From positions 2,294,001 through 2,358,000 of the forward strand of contig OY969774.1 of assembly GCA_963702955.1 (NCBI GenBank): a stretch of 64,000 nucleotides of DNA. The letters are read 5' to 3'. Below are positions 24,800 through 33,686 of this stretch, one piece after another; position 1 is the stretch's first letter, and the number at the start of each line of letters is the position of its first letter. The notes beneath the pieces are model-generated. The model saw only the letters and a program-made list of their open reading frames with translations. It was not told the DNA's origin and searched no databases. Made by a program: the position numbers and the translations under genes. Source of the stretch: VRUE01 sp963702955. Its GTDB lineage: Bacteria > Actinomycetota > Thermoleophilia > Solirubrobacterales > 70-9.

Positions 24800-25544
24800 C
24801 AACGGCAAGCGCAGGCCAGGTTTCGGGCTCGTCAAGGTCGAGGTGCGGAAGCACCTCGACCTTGACGTCGCCCAACGCGGCGATCGTCTCGCGGTTCGAG
24901 CGCTCGATTTGGTCCGGCTCGTCCGGCCAGGGAGTGAGAACGACGGAGGTCACCTCGAGGCCGGCGGCCCGCACCGACTCGAGCGTCAACAGCGTGTGGC
25001 TGATCGTGCCGAGCCCGGGCGATGCGGCGACGACGAGTGGGAGGCCGAGGTCGACTGCGAGGTCCCGCACCAGGTAGTCCGGGGTCAGCGGCACCAGCAG
25101 GCCGCCGACCCCCTCGCAGACCAGTACATCGGCGCTATCCGCCGCCGCCTGAGCCGCGTCGAGCAGCCGCCCAGGCTCGATCCTCTCTCCAGCCAGCTCC
25201 GCCGCCAAATGCGGCGACATCGGCGGCCCGAAGCGATAAGGGGCGATCTCCTTGTCGCTCTGCTCGCTCCCCGCAGCCATCCGCAACACCTCGTGGTCCG
25301 GTCGGTGGGCCGCATTCCTACCTGCCATGTGGGAATGCGGCCCACCGACCGGACCCCCGGAGGCAAACTCATCCAGCCCAGTTACCACGGGCTTGAAGAC
25401 CGCGACCCGCTTCCCGTCCGCGTGAAGCGTCCGGGCGATCGCTGCGGCCACCACGGTCTTGCCGACCCCGGTGCCCGTCCCGGTCACGAACACACCGGAC
25501 GCGCCGTCGGAAAGCGGCCCGATGTGGCCTCCTTCCGACGGCAC
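24789..25544 (-). CDS. bioD: Dethiobiotin synthetase carrying palindromic insertions
   Basis: A 251-residue BioD. It makes dethiobiotin from diaminopelargonate, CO2 and ATP. The P-loop is GTGTGVGKTVV; other family regions are FKPVVTGLDE, APYRFGPPMSPHLAAEL and VCEGVGGLLVPLT. BioD normally begins right at the GVFVTGTGTG strand. Here about 15 residues precede it and are encoded by a 50-bp palindrome. A second palindrome (25295-25355) adds PVGGPHSHMAGRNAAHRPD in a loop after the KPVVTG strand, and a third covers the stop. No catalytic motif is interrupted. The GTG at 25544 is the only usual start in the extra N-terminus; a GTG just before FVTG is possible. Confidence 0.88.
   Translation of the reverse strand: MPSEGGHIGPLSDGASGVFVTGTGTGVGKTVVAAAIARTLHADGKRVAVFKPVVTGLDEFASGGPVGGPHSHMAGRNAAHRPDHEVLRMAAGSEQSDKEIAPYRFGPPMSPHLAAELAGERIEPGRLLDAAQAAADSADVLVCEGVGGLLVPLTPDYLVRDLAVDLGLPLVVAASPGLGTISHTLLTLESVRAAGLEVTSVVLTPWPDEPDQIERSNRETIAALGDVKVEVLPHLDLDEPETWPALAVVAT
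25295..25355. repeat. 61-bp palindrome inside the bioD coding region
   Basis: The 24-base arms 25295-25318 and 25332-25355 are perfect inverted copies beginning GGTCCGGTCGGTGGGCCGCA. The 13-base spacer is TACCTGCCATGTG. It is translated in frame as part of BioD, in a region where other BioD proteins have a short loop. Confidence 0.85.
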
Positions 25545-25547
25545 GTC
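25498..25547. repeat. 50-bp palindromic element (copy 2) at the bioD start
   Basis: Arms GACGCGCCGTCGGAA (25498-25512) and TTCCGACGGCACGTC (25533-25547) match at 14 of 15 positions. The centre contains CGATGTGG. It supplies the GTG start and the first residues of BioD, and an internal GGAAGGAGG. Confidence 0.75.
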
Positions 25548-25549
25548 CG

Positions 25550-26746
25550 CTAGGCGGCGACCGCGACGGGGTGCGTCGGCGTGGCGACGATCCCCAGCTC
25601 GCGCGCCGCCTCGCCGGTAACCCTCGCCGCCCGCTCCAGCTCGCTCGGCCGGTGCGTCGCCATCGCCGTGAAGCGCAGCCGCGAGGAGCCCTCGGGCACG
25701 GTCGGCGGCCGGATCCCCTGGGCGAAGACGCCGTGCTCGAGCAGCCGCTCGCAGAGCGCCATCGTCCGCTCGGCGTCGCCGACCTCGAGCGGGACGATCT
25801 GGGACCGGCTGTCGCCGACGGGCAGGCCCTCGGCGCCCAGCGCGCCGCGCAGCGTCGCTGCGTTCGCCTGCAGCTGCTCGACCCGCTGCGGCGCCGCTTC
25901 GAGCAGCTCCAGCGCGGCCATCGCGGCGGCGAGCGCGGGCGGCGGCGGCGCCGTCGAGAAGACGAACGGGCGCGCCGTGTTGACCAGGTACTCGCGCAGC
26001 TCGCTGCCGGCGCAGACGTAGGCTCCGTAGGAGCCGAGCGCCTTGCCGAGCGTGCCGACGACCAGGTCGACCTCGCCGCCGAGCCCCGCCGCGGCGACGC
26101 TGCCGCGGCCACCCGGCCCGAGCGCCCCGGTGGCGTGAGCCTCGTCGACCATCAGCCGGCAGCCGTGGCGGCGCGCCAGCTCGGCCAGGCCCGCCAGCGG
26201 AGCGACGTCGCCGTCCATCGAGAAGACGCCGTCGGTGACGATCAGCGCCCCGCGTCCTCGTGCCTGCTCGAGGACCCAGGCGAGGTGCTCGACGTCGGCG
26301 TGGCGGTAGACGAAGGTCTCGGCCCGCGAGAGTCGGCAGCCGTCGACGATGCTGGCGTGGTTCAGCTCGTCGGAGAAGACGACCTCCCCGCGCGATGCCA
26401 GGGCCGAGATCGCGCCGATGTTTGCGAGGTAGCCGGAGCCGAACAGCAGCGCCTCCTCGTAGCCCTTGAATGCGGCGAGCCGCTCCTCGAGCTGCCGGTG
26501 CGGCTCCATGTTGCCGGAGATCAGCCGCGACGCGCCGGCGCCGGCGCCCCAGCGCATCGCCGCCTCCGCCGCCGCCCGGCGCACCTTCGGGTGGTCGGCG
26601 AGGCCGAGGTAGTTGTTGGAGCAGAGCAGCAGCACCGGGCGGCCGTCGAGCAGCACCCGGGCGCCCTGCGGCCCGCCGACCAGGCGCAGCCGCCGGTGGA
26701 GCCCCCTGTCGCGAAGCTCCTGCAGCCGCTCTGCGACGTCGGTCAT
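25550..26746 (-). CDS. bioF: 8-amino-7-oxononanoate synthase
   Basis: A 398-residue PLP enzyme of the alpha-oxoamine synthase family, joining pimeloyl-CoA or pimeloyl-ACP with alanine. Key regions are LLCSNNYLGLADHPKV, FGSGYLANIGAISAL, VFSDELNHASIVDG, MVDEAHATGALGPGG and the PLP lysine in VGTLGKALGSYGAYV. It starts within the end of bioB (4-base overlap) and ends 6 bases before bioD, so the order is bioB-bioF-bioD in one operon. Confidence 0.93.
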   Translation of the reverse strand: MTDVAERLQELRDRGLHRRLRLVGGPQGARVLLDGRPVLLLCSNNYLGLADHPKVRRAAAEAAMRWGAGAGASRLISGNMEPHRQLEERLAAFKGYEEALLFGSGYLANIGAISALASRGEVVFSDELNHASIVDGCRLSRAETFVYRHADVEHLAWVLEQARGRGALIVTDGVFSMDGDVAPLAGLAELARRHGCRLMVDEAHATGALGPGGRGSVAAAGLGGEVDLVVGTLGKALGSYGAYVCAGSELREYLVNTARPFVFSTAPPPPALAAAMAALELLEAAPQRVEQLQANAATLRGALGAEGLPVGDSRSQIVPLEVGDAERTMALCERLLEHGVFAQGIRPPTVPEGSSRLRFTAMATHRPSELERAARVTGEAARELGIVATPTHPVAVAA

Positions 26747-27867
26747 GCCGCCTGCGGATAGGGGGGAGGCTTCTTCGCCTTCTTGACGACCCGCAGCTGC
26801 GTCGAGGGGTCCCAGAAGTCGGCTTCGTCCTGGCGGTCGATCAGCGCGTCGATCGGCGTCGCCGGCGTCTCGCCCTCTAGCCGGCCGGAGCGGTTGTCGG
26901 GGCGCGGGTTGGCGCCGTTGTCGGGCTGGCGCGCGACGTTGAGGCCAAGCTCCTCGAACATCGCCCGGTCGTCCTCCGGCTCGGCGCCGAGCGTGGTCAG
27001 GAAGTTGCCCATCATCACCCCGTTGAGGCCGGCCTTGACCGCCAGCGGCTGCAGCTCGCCGAGGTTCTCGACCCGGCCGCCGCAGAGGCGGAAGAGGGCG
27101 CCGGGGATGATCAGGCGGAAGATCGCCACCCACTTGACGACATCCCAGGGGTCCATCAGCGGGCGGTCGCCGAACTTGGTCCCCTCGCGCGGGTTGAGCA
27201 GGTTGATCGGCACCGAGGTCGGCTTCAGCTCGGACAGCTCGAAGGCCATCTCGACCCGCTGCCGCGGCGACTCGCCGAGGTTGAGGATGCCGCCGACGCA
27301 GGTCTCCAAGCCCGCCTCCTTGACCGCGTCGATCGTCCGCAGCCGGCCCTCGTAGCGGACCGTGGAAGAGACCTCCGGGTAGTAGGAGCGCGAGGACTCG
27401 ACATTGTGGTGGACCCGCTGGATGCCGGCCTCGCGCAGCGCCTTGGCTCGCTCCGCCGACATGTGGCCGATCGAGGCGCAGCGCTTCAGGTTGGTGTGCT
27501 CGGAGACCAGTTCGGCGCCCTCGAGGATCTTCTCGAAGTCGCGCTTGGAGAGCCCCTGGCCCTGGGTGACCATGCAGAAGCGGTGGGCGCCGGCCGCCTC
27601 GGCGGCGCGGGCGTGCTCGAGGATCTGCTCGGGCTCCATCATCGCGTGCATCGGCGTGTCCGCCTCGGCGTAGCGCGACTGGGCGCAGAAGCCGCAATCC
27701 TCGGCGCAGCCGCCGGACTTGGCGTTGACCAGCGAGCAGAGGTCGGTCGAGTCGCCGAAGTTCTCCTCGCGCACCTTCCAGGCGCGCTCGACCAGGTCGC
27801 CGATCTCCTCGCGGTCGCTCAGCTCGCCGAGCGCCAGCGCCTCCTCGAAGGTGACAAGGGACTCCAT
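26743..27867 (-). CDS. bioB: Biotin synthase (radical SAM)
   Basis: A 374-residue enzyme inserting sulfur into dethiobiotin. The radical-SAM cluster motif is CAEDCGFC in SLVNAKSGGCAEDCGFCAQS, followed by conserved biotin synthase regions VHHNVESSRSYYPEV, GILNLGESPRQRVEMAFEL and INLLNPREGTKF. The C-terminus (about 320-374) extends beyond the core with a low-complexity linker. TAGCCT lies ten bases before the ATG, inside the end of the upstream cyclase gene, so the bio operon may have its own promoter. Confidence 0.93.
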   Translation of the reverse strand: MESLVTFEEALALGELSDREEIGDLVERAWKVREENFGDSTDLCSLVNAKSGGCAEDCGFCAQSRYAEADTPMHAMMEPEQILEHARAAEAAGAHRFCMVTQGQGLSKRDFEKILEGAELVSEHTNLKRCASIGHMSAERAKALREAGIQRVHHNVESSRSYYPEVSSTVRYEGRLRTIDAVKEAGLETCVGGILNLGESPRQRVEMAFELSELKPTSVPINLLNPREGTKFGDRPLMDPWDVVKWVAIFRLIIPGALFRLCGGRVENLGELQPLAVKAGLNGVMMGNFLTTLGAEPEDDRAMFEELGLNVARQPDNGANPRPDNRSGRLEGETPATPIDALIDRQDEADFWDPSTQLRVVKKAKKPPPYPQAA

Positions 27868-27880
27868 CCGGCCCGCAAGG

Positions 27881-29359
27881 CTAGGAGTCGCGCCGGACGC
27901 CGGCGGCGATTTCGCCGGCGAACCGGACTGCGTCGCGACCCGAGCGCTTCGCCTCGTAAAGCGCCCCGTCGGCCTCCTCCTCCAGCATTTCGAGGTCGGC
28001 GGCGACGTCGGGCCCGAACATCGCGATGCCGACGCTGACGGTGATCGGCGGCACCGCCTCCTCGTCCGGTGCGTGGTCGCGGATCGCGGCGCCGATCTCC
28101 TCGCCGACCACGCGCGCCTCGGCCGGGTCGCAGCGGGGCAGGACGATCGCGAACTCGTCGCCGCCGAGGCGCGCGACCACGTCGGTTTCGCGCATCCGCT
28201 TCCGTAAGACGCCGGCGATGTCGGCGATCACCCGATCGCCCATCGGGTGTCCGAGTGTGTCGTTGACCTGCTTGAAGTTGTCGAGGTCGAGCATCAGCAG
28301 CGCCCCTTCGCCGCCCTCGCGGCGGCTGCGCGCCAGCTCGGTCCGCAGGTCTTCCTCGAAGCGGCGCCGGTTCTTCAGCCCGGTGAGGGGATCCTGGCTG
28401 GCCTGGCGCTGCAGCTCCTGCATCCGCTCGTTGCGGCTCCAGATCAGCACCAGGGCGGCGAGCAGCGCCGCCAGCGCGACCCCGACGAGGGCGATCAGCA
28501 CCGGCAGGCTGACCCCGGGCCGGTTCGGGTCCCGGACGACCAGCAGCCAGGTCCGGTCGGCGATCCGGAACGGCGCCCCCGCCGCTTCGCCGCGATTCAG
28601 GGGGGAGCCGGCCACGGTCCGGCCGCCTTCGTCGAGCTGCACCCCGACTTCGTCGGGGAGGGCGGTGGTCGCCGCCGCGGCCAGGTCGGAGACCTTGAAG
28701 GCGCCGGTGGCGAAGCCGATCAGCGCCGCGCGGCGCTCGGCGACCGTCGCGGTCGGGGCGCCGTCGCGGTAGACCGGCCTGAAGACGTTGATGCCGGTGC
28801 CGCCGAGCGGCAGGCGGATGACCGGGGTCGCCGCCGGTTCGCCCTGGTCGCGCGCCTTCAGGAGGTCGGCGGAGCGGGTCGGGTCGGAGCCGAGGTCGTA
28901 GCCGAGCGGCGTCTTGACCTGCGGCTTGACCTTGGTGGCGACGTAGGTCAGCGGGAAGTACGCGGCCTGGTGCCCCTCCCTGCGCAGGTTGCCGAGGCGG
29001 CTGCGGTCGAGGATCGGATAGCCGTGGTTGCGCTCGAAGCGGCGCCGGTCCGGGCCCGGGACCGACTGGACGAAGGCGGTCGCGGCGAGGGCGCCGCTGC
29101 CCAGCAGCGAGTCGGCCACGACGTTGAACTCGTGCCGGTTGAACCGGCCCTCCGCCTGGTAGAAGGCGGCGGCGCTGGAGAGCTGACCGACGGAGAGCGC
29201 GGCCAGGGCTTCGGCCTGGCGAGCCGAGCGCACCGCCTCGCTGTGCTGCATCTGGTCGAAGGTTTCGGTTTCGCGCCCGTGGACGACCAGGGCGATCGCC
29301 ACGCAGCCGAGCGCGATCGCGGCGACCACCGCGTATCCCAGCCAGAAGCGGAGTCTCAT
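27881..29359 (-). CDS. Membrane-bound diguanylate cyclase with CHASE-type sensor
   Basis: A 492-residue protein. There is a membrane segment at about 8-28, an extracellular CHASE-like domain (SVGQLSSAAAFYQAEGRFNRHEF ... GYPILDR ... YFPLTYVA), a second segment (SLPVLIALVGVALAALLAALVLIW), and then a GGDEF domain with DPLTGLKNRRRFEEDL, LMLDLDNFKQVNDTLGHPMGD and an intact ARLGGDEFAIVLPR. It should make cyclic di-GMP in response to an external signal. An I-site (RxxD) is visible as RETD a few residues before GGDEF, so feedback inhibition is possible. Confidence 0.88.
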   Translation of the reverse strand: MRLRFWLGYAVVAAIALGCVAIALVVHGRETETFDQMQHSEAVRSARQAEALAALSVGQLSSAAAFYQAEGRFNRHEFNVVADSLLGSGALAATAFVQSVPGPDRRRFERNHGYPILDRSRLGNLRREGHQAAYFPLTYVATKVKPQVKTPLGYDLGSDPTRSADLLKARDQGEPAATPVIRLPLGGTGINVFRPVYRDGAPTATVAERRAALIGFATGAFKVSDLAAAATTALPDEVGVQLDEGGRTVAGSPLNRGEAAGAPFRIADRTWLLVVRDPNRPGVSLPVLIALVGVALAALLAALVLIWSRNERMQELQRQASQDPLTGLKNRRRFEEDLRTELARSRREGGEGALLMLDLDNFKQVNDTLGHPMGDRVIADIAGVLRKRMRETDVVARLGGDEFAIVLPRCDPAEARVVGEEIGAAIRDHAPDEEAVPPITVSVGIAMFGPDVAADLEMLEEEADGALYEAKRSGRDAVRFAGEIAAGVRRDS

Positions 29360-29391
29360 GTCTCTCTCTTCGGCCAAATGCGCTCCGGCCC

Positions 29392-30021
29392 TTACTCGGC
29401 AGGAACGCTTGCGAGCGACTCCCACAGGTACAGCGAGGCGAGGCTGCGGTGTGGCCGCCAGGCCTCGCCGATCTCCAGCACCCGGGTCGGGGTCGGCATC
29501 TCCGCCAGCTCGTACTCGATCTGCACCGCCTTGCGGATGCCGAGATCGCCGCCGGAGAGGACGTCGGGGCGCTCCAGGTGGAAGAGCAGGAACATCTCCG
29601 CGGTCCACTGGCCGAGGCCGCGGACGGCGACGATCTCCTCGACGACATCCTCGTCGGAAAGCTCGCCGAGCCGCTCCAGCTCCAGCTCGCCGTCGAGCAC
29701 GTGCGAGGCGAGGTCGCGGACGTAGGAGACCTTGCGCCCGGAGAGGCCGGCGCCGCGCAGGTCCTCCTCGCTCGCCTCGAGGAGCTGCTCGGGCGAGGGC
29801 GTCGTCCCGCCGAAGATCTCGCAGACCCGCCGGTGGATCGTCCGCGCCGCCTTGGTCGAGAGCTGCTGGCCGACGATCGCCCGCAGCAGGGCGCCGTAGG
29901 CGTCGGCGGGCCGCTCCTCGCTGCGCCGCCGCAGTCGCGTCTCCAGGTCGATCTCGCCGATCCGCTCGATCAGCGCTGCCATCGCCGGGTCGGCGGCGGC
30001 CAGCTCGGCAGCGGCGCTCAA
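29392..30021 (-). CDS. DNA-3-methyladenine glycosylase II-like (HhH-GPD)
   Basis: A 209-residue base-excision enzyme of the AlkA type. It has YGALLRAIVGQQLSTKAARTI, a helix-hairpin-helix (LRGAGLSGRKVSYVRDLA), a second G-rich hairpin (VRGLGQWTAEMFLLF) and the catalytic aspartate in LSGGDLGIRKA. It has no Cys cluster, so it is not an EndoIII/MutY type. The TTG start overlaps the stop of the enoyl-CoA hydratase gene (TTGA). The gene order is probably operonic but functionally unrelated. Confidence 0.82.
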   Translation of the reverse strand: MSAAAELAAADPAMAALIERIGEIDLETRLRRRSEERPADAYGALLRAIVGQQLSTKAARTIHRRVCEIFGGTTPSPEQLLEASEEDLRGAGLSGRKVSYVRDLASHVLDGELELERLGELSDEDVVEEIVAVRGLGQWTAEMFLLFHLERPDVLSGGDLGIRKAVQIEYELAEMPTPTRVLEIGEAWRPHRSLASLYLWESLASVPAE

Positions 30022-30824
30022 CGCCCCTTCCACTCCGGCTTGCGCTTCTCGGCGAACGCCGTGATCCCCTCGCGCAGGTCCTCGGAGGAGAAGCACGACT
30101 CGCGCAGGGCGATCAACCCCGCCTCCTGCTGCTCGCTGAGGATCGCGTTCTGGTTCAGCACTTCGATCGCGCGCTTGTTGCCGCGCATCGAGAGCGGCGC
30201 GTTGGCGGCGATCCGGCCGGCGGCCTCGACCGCGGCGGCCTCGAACGCCTCCGCCTCGAACACCTCGTGGACGAGGCCGATCTGCTCGGCCCGCGCCGCC
30301 TCGAAGTTGCGGCCGGTGAGGAACAGCTCCTTGGTCCGCGCCAGGCCGACCGTGTCGAGGAACTTGCGCAGCCCGGTGTGGCCGTAGACGAGGCCGAGCT
30401 TGGCCGGCGGCATTCCCAGCTTGGCGCCGGCGGCGCAGAGCCGCAGGTCGCAGGTGACCGCCAGCTCGAGCCCGCCGCCGAGGCAGTGGCCGTTGATCGC
30501 GGCGACGGTCGGCCAGGGGTGCTTGGCGATCGCCTCCATCGCGGCGTGGAAGGGGTGGGCGACGAGCGCCTCGGCATCGCGCTCGAAGGTCTCGGCGGAG
30601 AAGGAGGAGAGGTCGTAGCCGGCCGAGAAGACCGGCGGCGCGCCGGTCAGCAGCACGCAGCGGGTCTCGATCCCGCGGTCGAGGCGCGGCAGCGTCTCGG
30701 CCAGCGCGTCGAGGATCTCGTGGTCGAGGGCGTTGCGCCGATCCGGATTGGAGATGCGGATGCGGACGACCGCCTCGGCCGGGTTGTCGAGGATCAGCTT
30801 GCCGCCGGCGAGCCGCTCGTTCAC
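30018..30824 (-). CDS. Enoyl-CoA hydratase/isomerase family (crotonase) protein
   Basis: A 268-residue crotonase. The oxyanion hole is in FSAGYDLSSF and NGHCLGGGLELAVTCDL. The second glutamate expected in hydratases (PEI) is replaced by GMPPAKLGL, so it may be a decarboxylase or isomerase rather than a hydratase. The GTG start overlaps the stop of the biotinyl carrier gene (GTGA), and the stop overlaps the glycosylase start. Its C-terminal EKRKPEWKGR is nearly the same as in the other crotonase at 42999. Confidence 0.8.
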   Translation of the reverse strand: MNERLAGGKLILDNPAEAVVRIRISNPDRRNALDHEILDALAETLPRLDRGIETRCVLLTGAPPVFSAGYDLSSFSAETFERDAEALVAHPFHAAMEAIAKHPWPTVAAINGHCLGGGLELAVTCDLRLCAAGAKLGMPPAKLGLVYGHTGLRKFLDTVGLARTKELFLTGRNFEAARAEQIGLVHEVFEAEAFEAAAVEAAGRIAANAPLSMRGNKRAIEVLNQNAILSEQQEAGLIALRESCFSSEDLREGITAFAEKRKPEWKGR

Positions 30825-31033
30825 TCGAGCACTACGAGGACGTCGCCTTCGCTGACCGACTGACCCTCCTCGCAGCGGATCTCCTTGACGGTGCCGTCGT
30901 CCTCGGCCTCGACCGGGATCTCCATCTTCATCGACTCGAGGATGACGACGGTGTCGCCGTCCTCCACCCGGTCGCCGACCGCCACCTCGATTTTCCACAC
31001 GTTGCCGGTGATGTGAGCCTCGATGTCCGCCAT
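30821..31033 (-). CDS. Small biotin carboxyl carrier (biotinyl-domain) protein
   Basis: A 70-residue single biotinyl domain with the biotinylation motif VVILESMKMEIPVEAE (Lys of MKM) and the symmetrical pattern GDTVVILE ... GDVLVVLE. It is too small to be a whole carboxylase subunit; it would act with separate biotin carboxylase and carboxyltransferase subunits. A carboxyltransferase gene is found at 43784. The upstream ATG four codons earlier is possible; ATG 31033 fits the domain. It is the first gene of a coupled set with the crotonase and the DNA glycosylase. Confidence 0.85.
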   Translation of the reverse strand: MADIEAHITGNVWKIEVAVGDRVEDGDTVVILESMKMEIPVEAEDDGTVKEIRCEEGQSVSEGDVLVVLE

Positions 31034-31053
31034 GGAGCGGGACAATATCCGCC

Positions 31054-31749
31054 GTGTCCGATCAACTCGCGGTCGTTGTCGCCGCGCGCAACGAGGCCGA
31101 CCGGATCGGCGCGACGCTGGCGGCGCTGCGCGAGGCGTTGCCGGGCGCGGCGCTGTGGGTCGGCGACGACGCCTCGACCGACGGCACCGCGGAGGCGGCG
31201 CTGGCCGCCGGCGCCCAGGTGGTCAGCCGCGCCCGCCCGCACGGCAAGGGGGCCAACGTCACCGCGGCGGTCGAGGCGGCGCTGAGCGCCGCGCCGCCGC
31301 CGGAGCTGATCCTGCTCTGCGACGGCGACCTCGGAGCCTCGGCGGCGGAGCTCGTCGCCCTGGTCGAGGCGGTGGAAGCGGGAGAGTGCGACCTCGCGGT
31401 CGCCGCCTTCGGTCGCCGGGTCGGCGGCGGCTTCGGCCTCGCCCTCGGCTTCGCCCGCTGGGCGATCCGGCGCCGCTGCGGTTTGGAGACCGCCGCGCCG
31501 ATCTCCGGCCAGCGGGCGATGCGGGTCGAGGTGCTGCGCGCGACGCTGCCCTTCGCCCGCGGCTACGGGATGGAGACCGGAATGACGATCGACGCGGTTC
31601 GCGCCGGCTACCGCCTGCGCGAGTACGAGCTCGACCTCTCCCACCGCGCGACCGACCGCTCCCTTGCCGGCTTCGCCCACCGCGGCGCCCAGCTGCGCGA
31701 CTTCGCCCGTGCCTACCTGGCGCGGGCGAAGTCGGCCTCGCCGGGCTAG
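31054..31749 (+). CDS. Family 2 glycosyltransferase
   Basis: A 231-residue GT-A fold protein: AVVVAARNEADRIGATLAAL at the nucleotide end, VGDDASTDGTAEAAL, and the metal-binding DxD as CDGDLGAS. It lacks C-terminal membrane helices. The GTG at 31054 is used, as AATAT lies about five bases upstream. It probably transfers a sugar to a lipid carrier or other surface acceptor. Confidence 0.75.
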   Translation: MSDQLAVVVAARNEADRIGATLAALREALPGAALWVGDDASTDGTAEAALAAGAQVVSRARPHGKGANVTAAVEAALSAAPPPELILLCDGDLGASAAELVALVEAVEAGECDLAVAAFGRRVGGGFGLALGFARWAIRRRCGLETAAPISGQRAMRVEVLRATLPFARGYGMETGMTIDAVRAGYRLREYELDLSHRATDRSLAGFAHRGAQLRDFARAYLARAKSASPG

Positions 31750-32108
31750 CCCCGTTTCGCGTAGTCGCCGATCTCGCCGAAGTCGACCATCACGCAGGGC
31801 TCGTCGCCCGGCACCTCGGCGTCGTGGCCGGGCGGGATCGCGACGACGTCCCCCGGGCCGATCTCGACCTCGGCGCCATCGTCCATGTAGACGTGCATCC
31901 GGCCCGAGAGCACGTAGCCGAAATGGGCCACCTGGCAGGAGTCGGTGCCGGCGATCGGCTTGACGTTCTGCGACCACTTCCAGCCCGGCTCGAAGGTTCC
32001 CTTCGCGACCGCGTGGCCGGCGAGCTTAACCACCTCGGCCTGGCCCTTCCCCTCGAACGGGCGGACCTCGTCGGGGGAGTCGAACTTCTTGATCTCAACT
32101 GCTGCCAT
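31746..32108 (-). CDS. Cupin-domain protein
   Basis: A 120-residue single-domain cupin: FEPGWKWSQNVKPI ... CQVAHFGYVLSGRMHVYMDDGAEVEIGPGDVVAIPPGHDAEV. Only a partial set of metal-binding histidines is seen, so an enzymatic role is unclear. GGAGCC precedes the ATG. Its end overlaps the end of the glycosyltransferase gene by 4 bases. Confidence 0.75.
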   Translation of the reverse strand: MAAVEIKKFDSPDEVRPFEGKGQAEVVKLAGHAVAKGTFEPGWKWSQNVKPIAGTDSCQVAHFGYVLSGRMHVYMDDGAEVEIGPGDVVAIPPGHDAEVPGDEPCVMVDFGEIGDYAKRG

Positions 32109-32179
32109 GGGGGCTCCTTCTCGTAGGGTTGAGGCCTGCCTGCCATCGACCGTACACCCGCCGTTCCGCCGCGACAACC

Positions 32180-33628
32180 GTGATCCTGGCGATCGACCAG
32201 GGCACCACCGGGACTACCTGCCTCGTCTTCGACGAAGCCGGCGCGGTTGCCGGCCGGGCCTACTCGGAGTTCGAGCAGCACTTCCCGCGGCCGGGGTGGG
32301 TCGAGCACGACGCCGCCGAGATCTGGGAGGTGACGCGGCGGGTCGCGGCCGAGGCGATCGCCGACGCCGGCATCCGGGGGGCGGAGCTGGAGGGGATCGG
32401 GATCGCCAACCAGCGCGAGACGGTGGTCGCCTGGGACCCGGCGACGGGCGAGCCGGTGCACCGGGCGCTGGTCTGGCAGGACCGTCGCACCGCGGCGCGC
32501 TGCGACGAGCTGCGCCAGGCCGGACGCGAGGCGCTGGTGCGAGAGCGGACCGGCCTCGTCCTCGACCCCTACTTCTCCGGGACCAAGATCGAGTGGCTGC
32601 TGCGCAACGCCGAGGGGGTCGAGCGGGCGGTCTTCGGCACGATCGACTCCTGGCTGCTGTTCAAGCTGACCGGCCGTCACGCGACCGACTACACGAATGC
32701 CTCGCGGACGATGCTGTTCGACATCCGCCGGCTCGCCTGGGACGCGGAGCTCTGCGAGATGCTCGGCGTCAACCCCCGGCGGCTGCCCGAGCCGCTGCCC
32801 TCCGCCCACGTCTACGGCACCACCTCGGAGTTCGGCGGCGAGGTGCCGGTCGCGGGAATCGCCGGCGACCAGCAGGCGGCGCTGTTCGGCCAGGCCTGCC
32901 TCGAGCCCGGCAGCGTCAAGAACACCTACGGCACCGGCAGCTTCGTCCTGCTCAACACCGGGGCCGAGGCGCCGGACCCGACCGACGGCCTGCTGACCAC
33001 GCTCGCCTGCGCGCCGGGCGAGGATGCGGCCTACGCGCTCGAGGCCTCGATCTTCGTCACCGGCGCCGCCGTGCAGTGGCTGCGCGACGGGCTGGGGATC
33101 GTCGGCGAGGCGGGGGAGAGCGAGGGACTGGCCGCCTCGCTCGACTCCAACGACGGCGTCTACTTCGTGCCGGCGCTGACCGGGCTCGGCTCGCCGTACT
33201 GGGACCCCTACGCGCGCGGGACGATCGTCGGCCTGACCCGCGGCAGCGGCCGCGCCCAGCTGGCCCGGGCGGCGCTGGAGGCGATCGCCTATCAGTCGGT
33301 CAACGCGGTGCTGGCCGAGGAGACGACCGCCGGCAGGCGGCTCGCCGAGCTGAAAGCCGACGGCGGCGCGACCGCCAACCGCTGGCTGATGCAGTTCCAG
33401 GCTGACGTGCTCGGGGTGCCCGTGGCGGTGCCGGAGATCGCCGAGACGACGGCGCTCGGCGCCGCTTACCTGGCCGGGATCGCGACCGGCCGCTGGGGCG
33501 CCGGCGAGGTCGCGGCGATGTGGCGCGAGGCGGCCCGCTACGAGCCGCGGATGGAGGCCGGCGAGCGCGAGCACCTGCTCGCCGAATGGCACCGCGCCGT
33601 CGATCGCTCCCGCGGCTGGGCCGCGTAA
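32180..33628 (+). CDS. glpK: Glycerol kinase
   Basis: A 482-residue FGGY-family kinase that phosphorylates glycerol. It has ILAIDQGTTGTTCLVFDE, GIANQRETVVAWD, LVWQDRRT, the FGGY signature GTYGTGSF preceded by GDQQAALFGQAC, and DGGATANRWLMQFQAD at the ATPase end. The GTG at 32180 directly precedes the phosphate-binding motif. The next gene is an acylglycerol-phosphate acyltransferase, so the pair may feed glycerol into lipids. Confidence 0.92.
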   Translation: MILAIDQGTTGTTCLVFDEAGAVAGRAYSEFEQHFPRPGWVEHDAAEIWEVTRRVAAEAIADAGIRGAELEGIGIANQRETVVAWDPATGEPVHRALVWQDRRTAARCDELRQAGREALVRERTGLVLDPYFSGTKIEWLLRNAEGVERAVFGTIDSWLLFKLTGRHATDYTNASRTMLFDIRRLAWDAELCEMLGVNPRRLPEPLPSAHVYGTTSEFGGEVPVAGIAGDQQAALFGQACLEPGSVKNTYGTGSFVLLNTGAEAPDPTDGLLTTLACAPGEDAAYALEASIFVTGAAVQWLRDGLGIVGEAGESEGLAASLDSNDGVYFVPALTGLGSPYWDPYARGTIVGLTRGSGRAQLARAALEAIAYQSVNAVLAEETTAGRRLAELKADGGATANRWLMQFQADVLGVPVAVPEIAETTALGAAYLAGIATGRWGAGEVAAMWREAARYEPRMEAGEREHLLAEWHRAVDRSRGWAA

Positions 33629-33686
33629 CCGTCGCGGCGGCAGGGGGTAGCAGGCGACATCCGGCTCACCCCGGTCCGTCTCTCCA

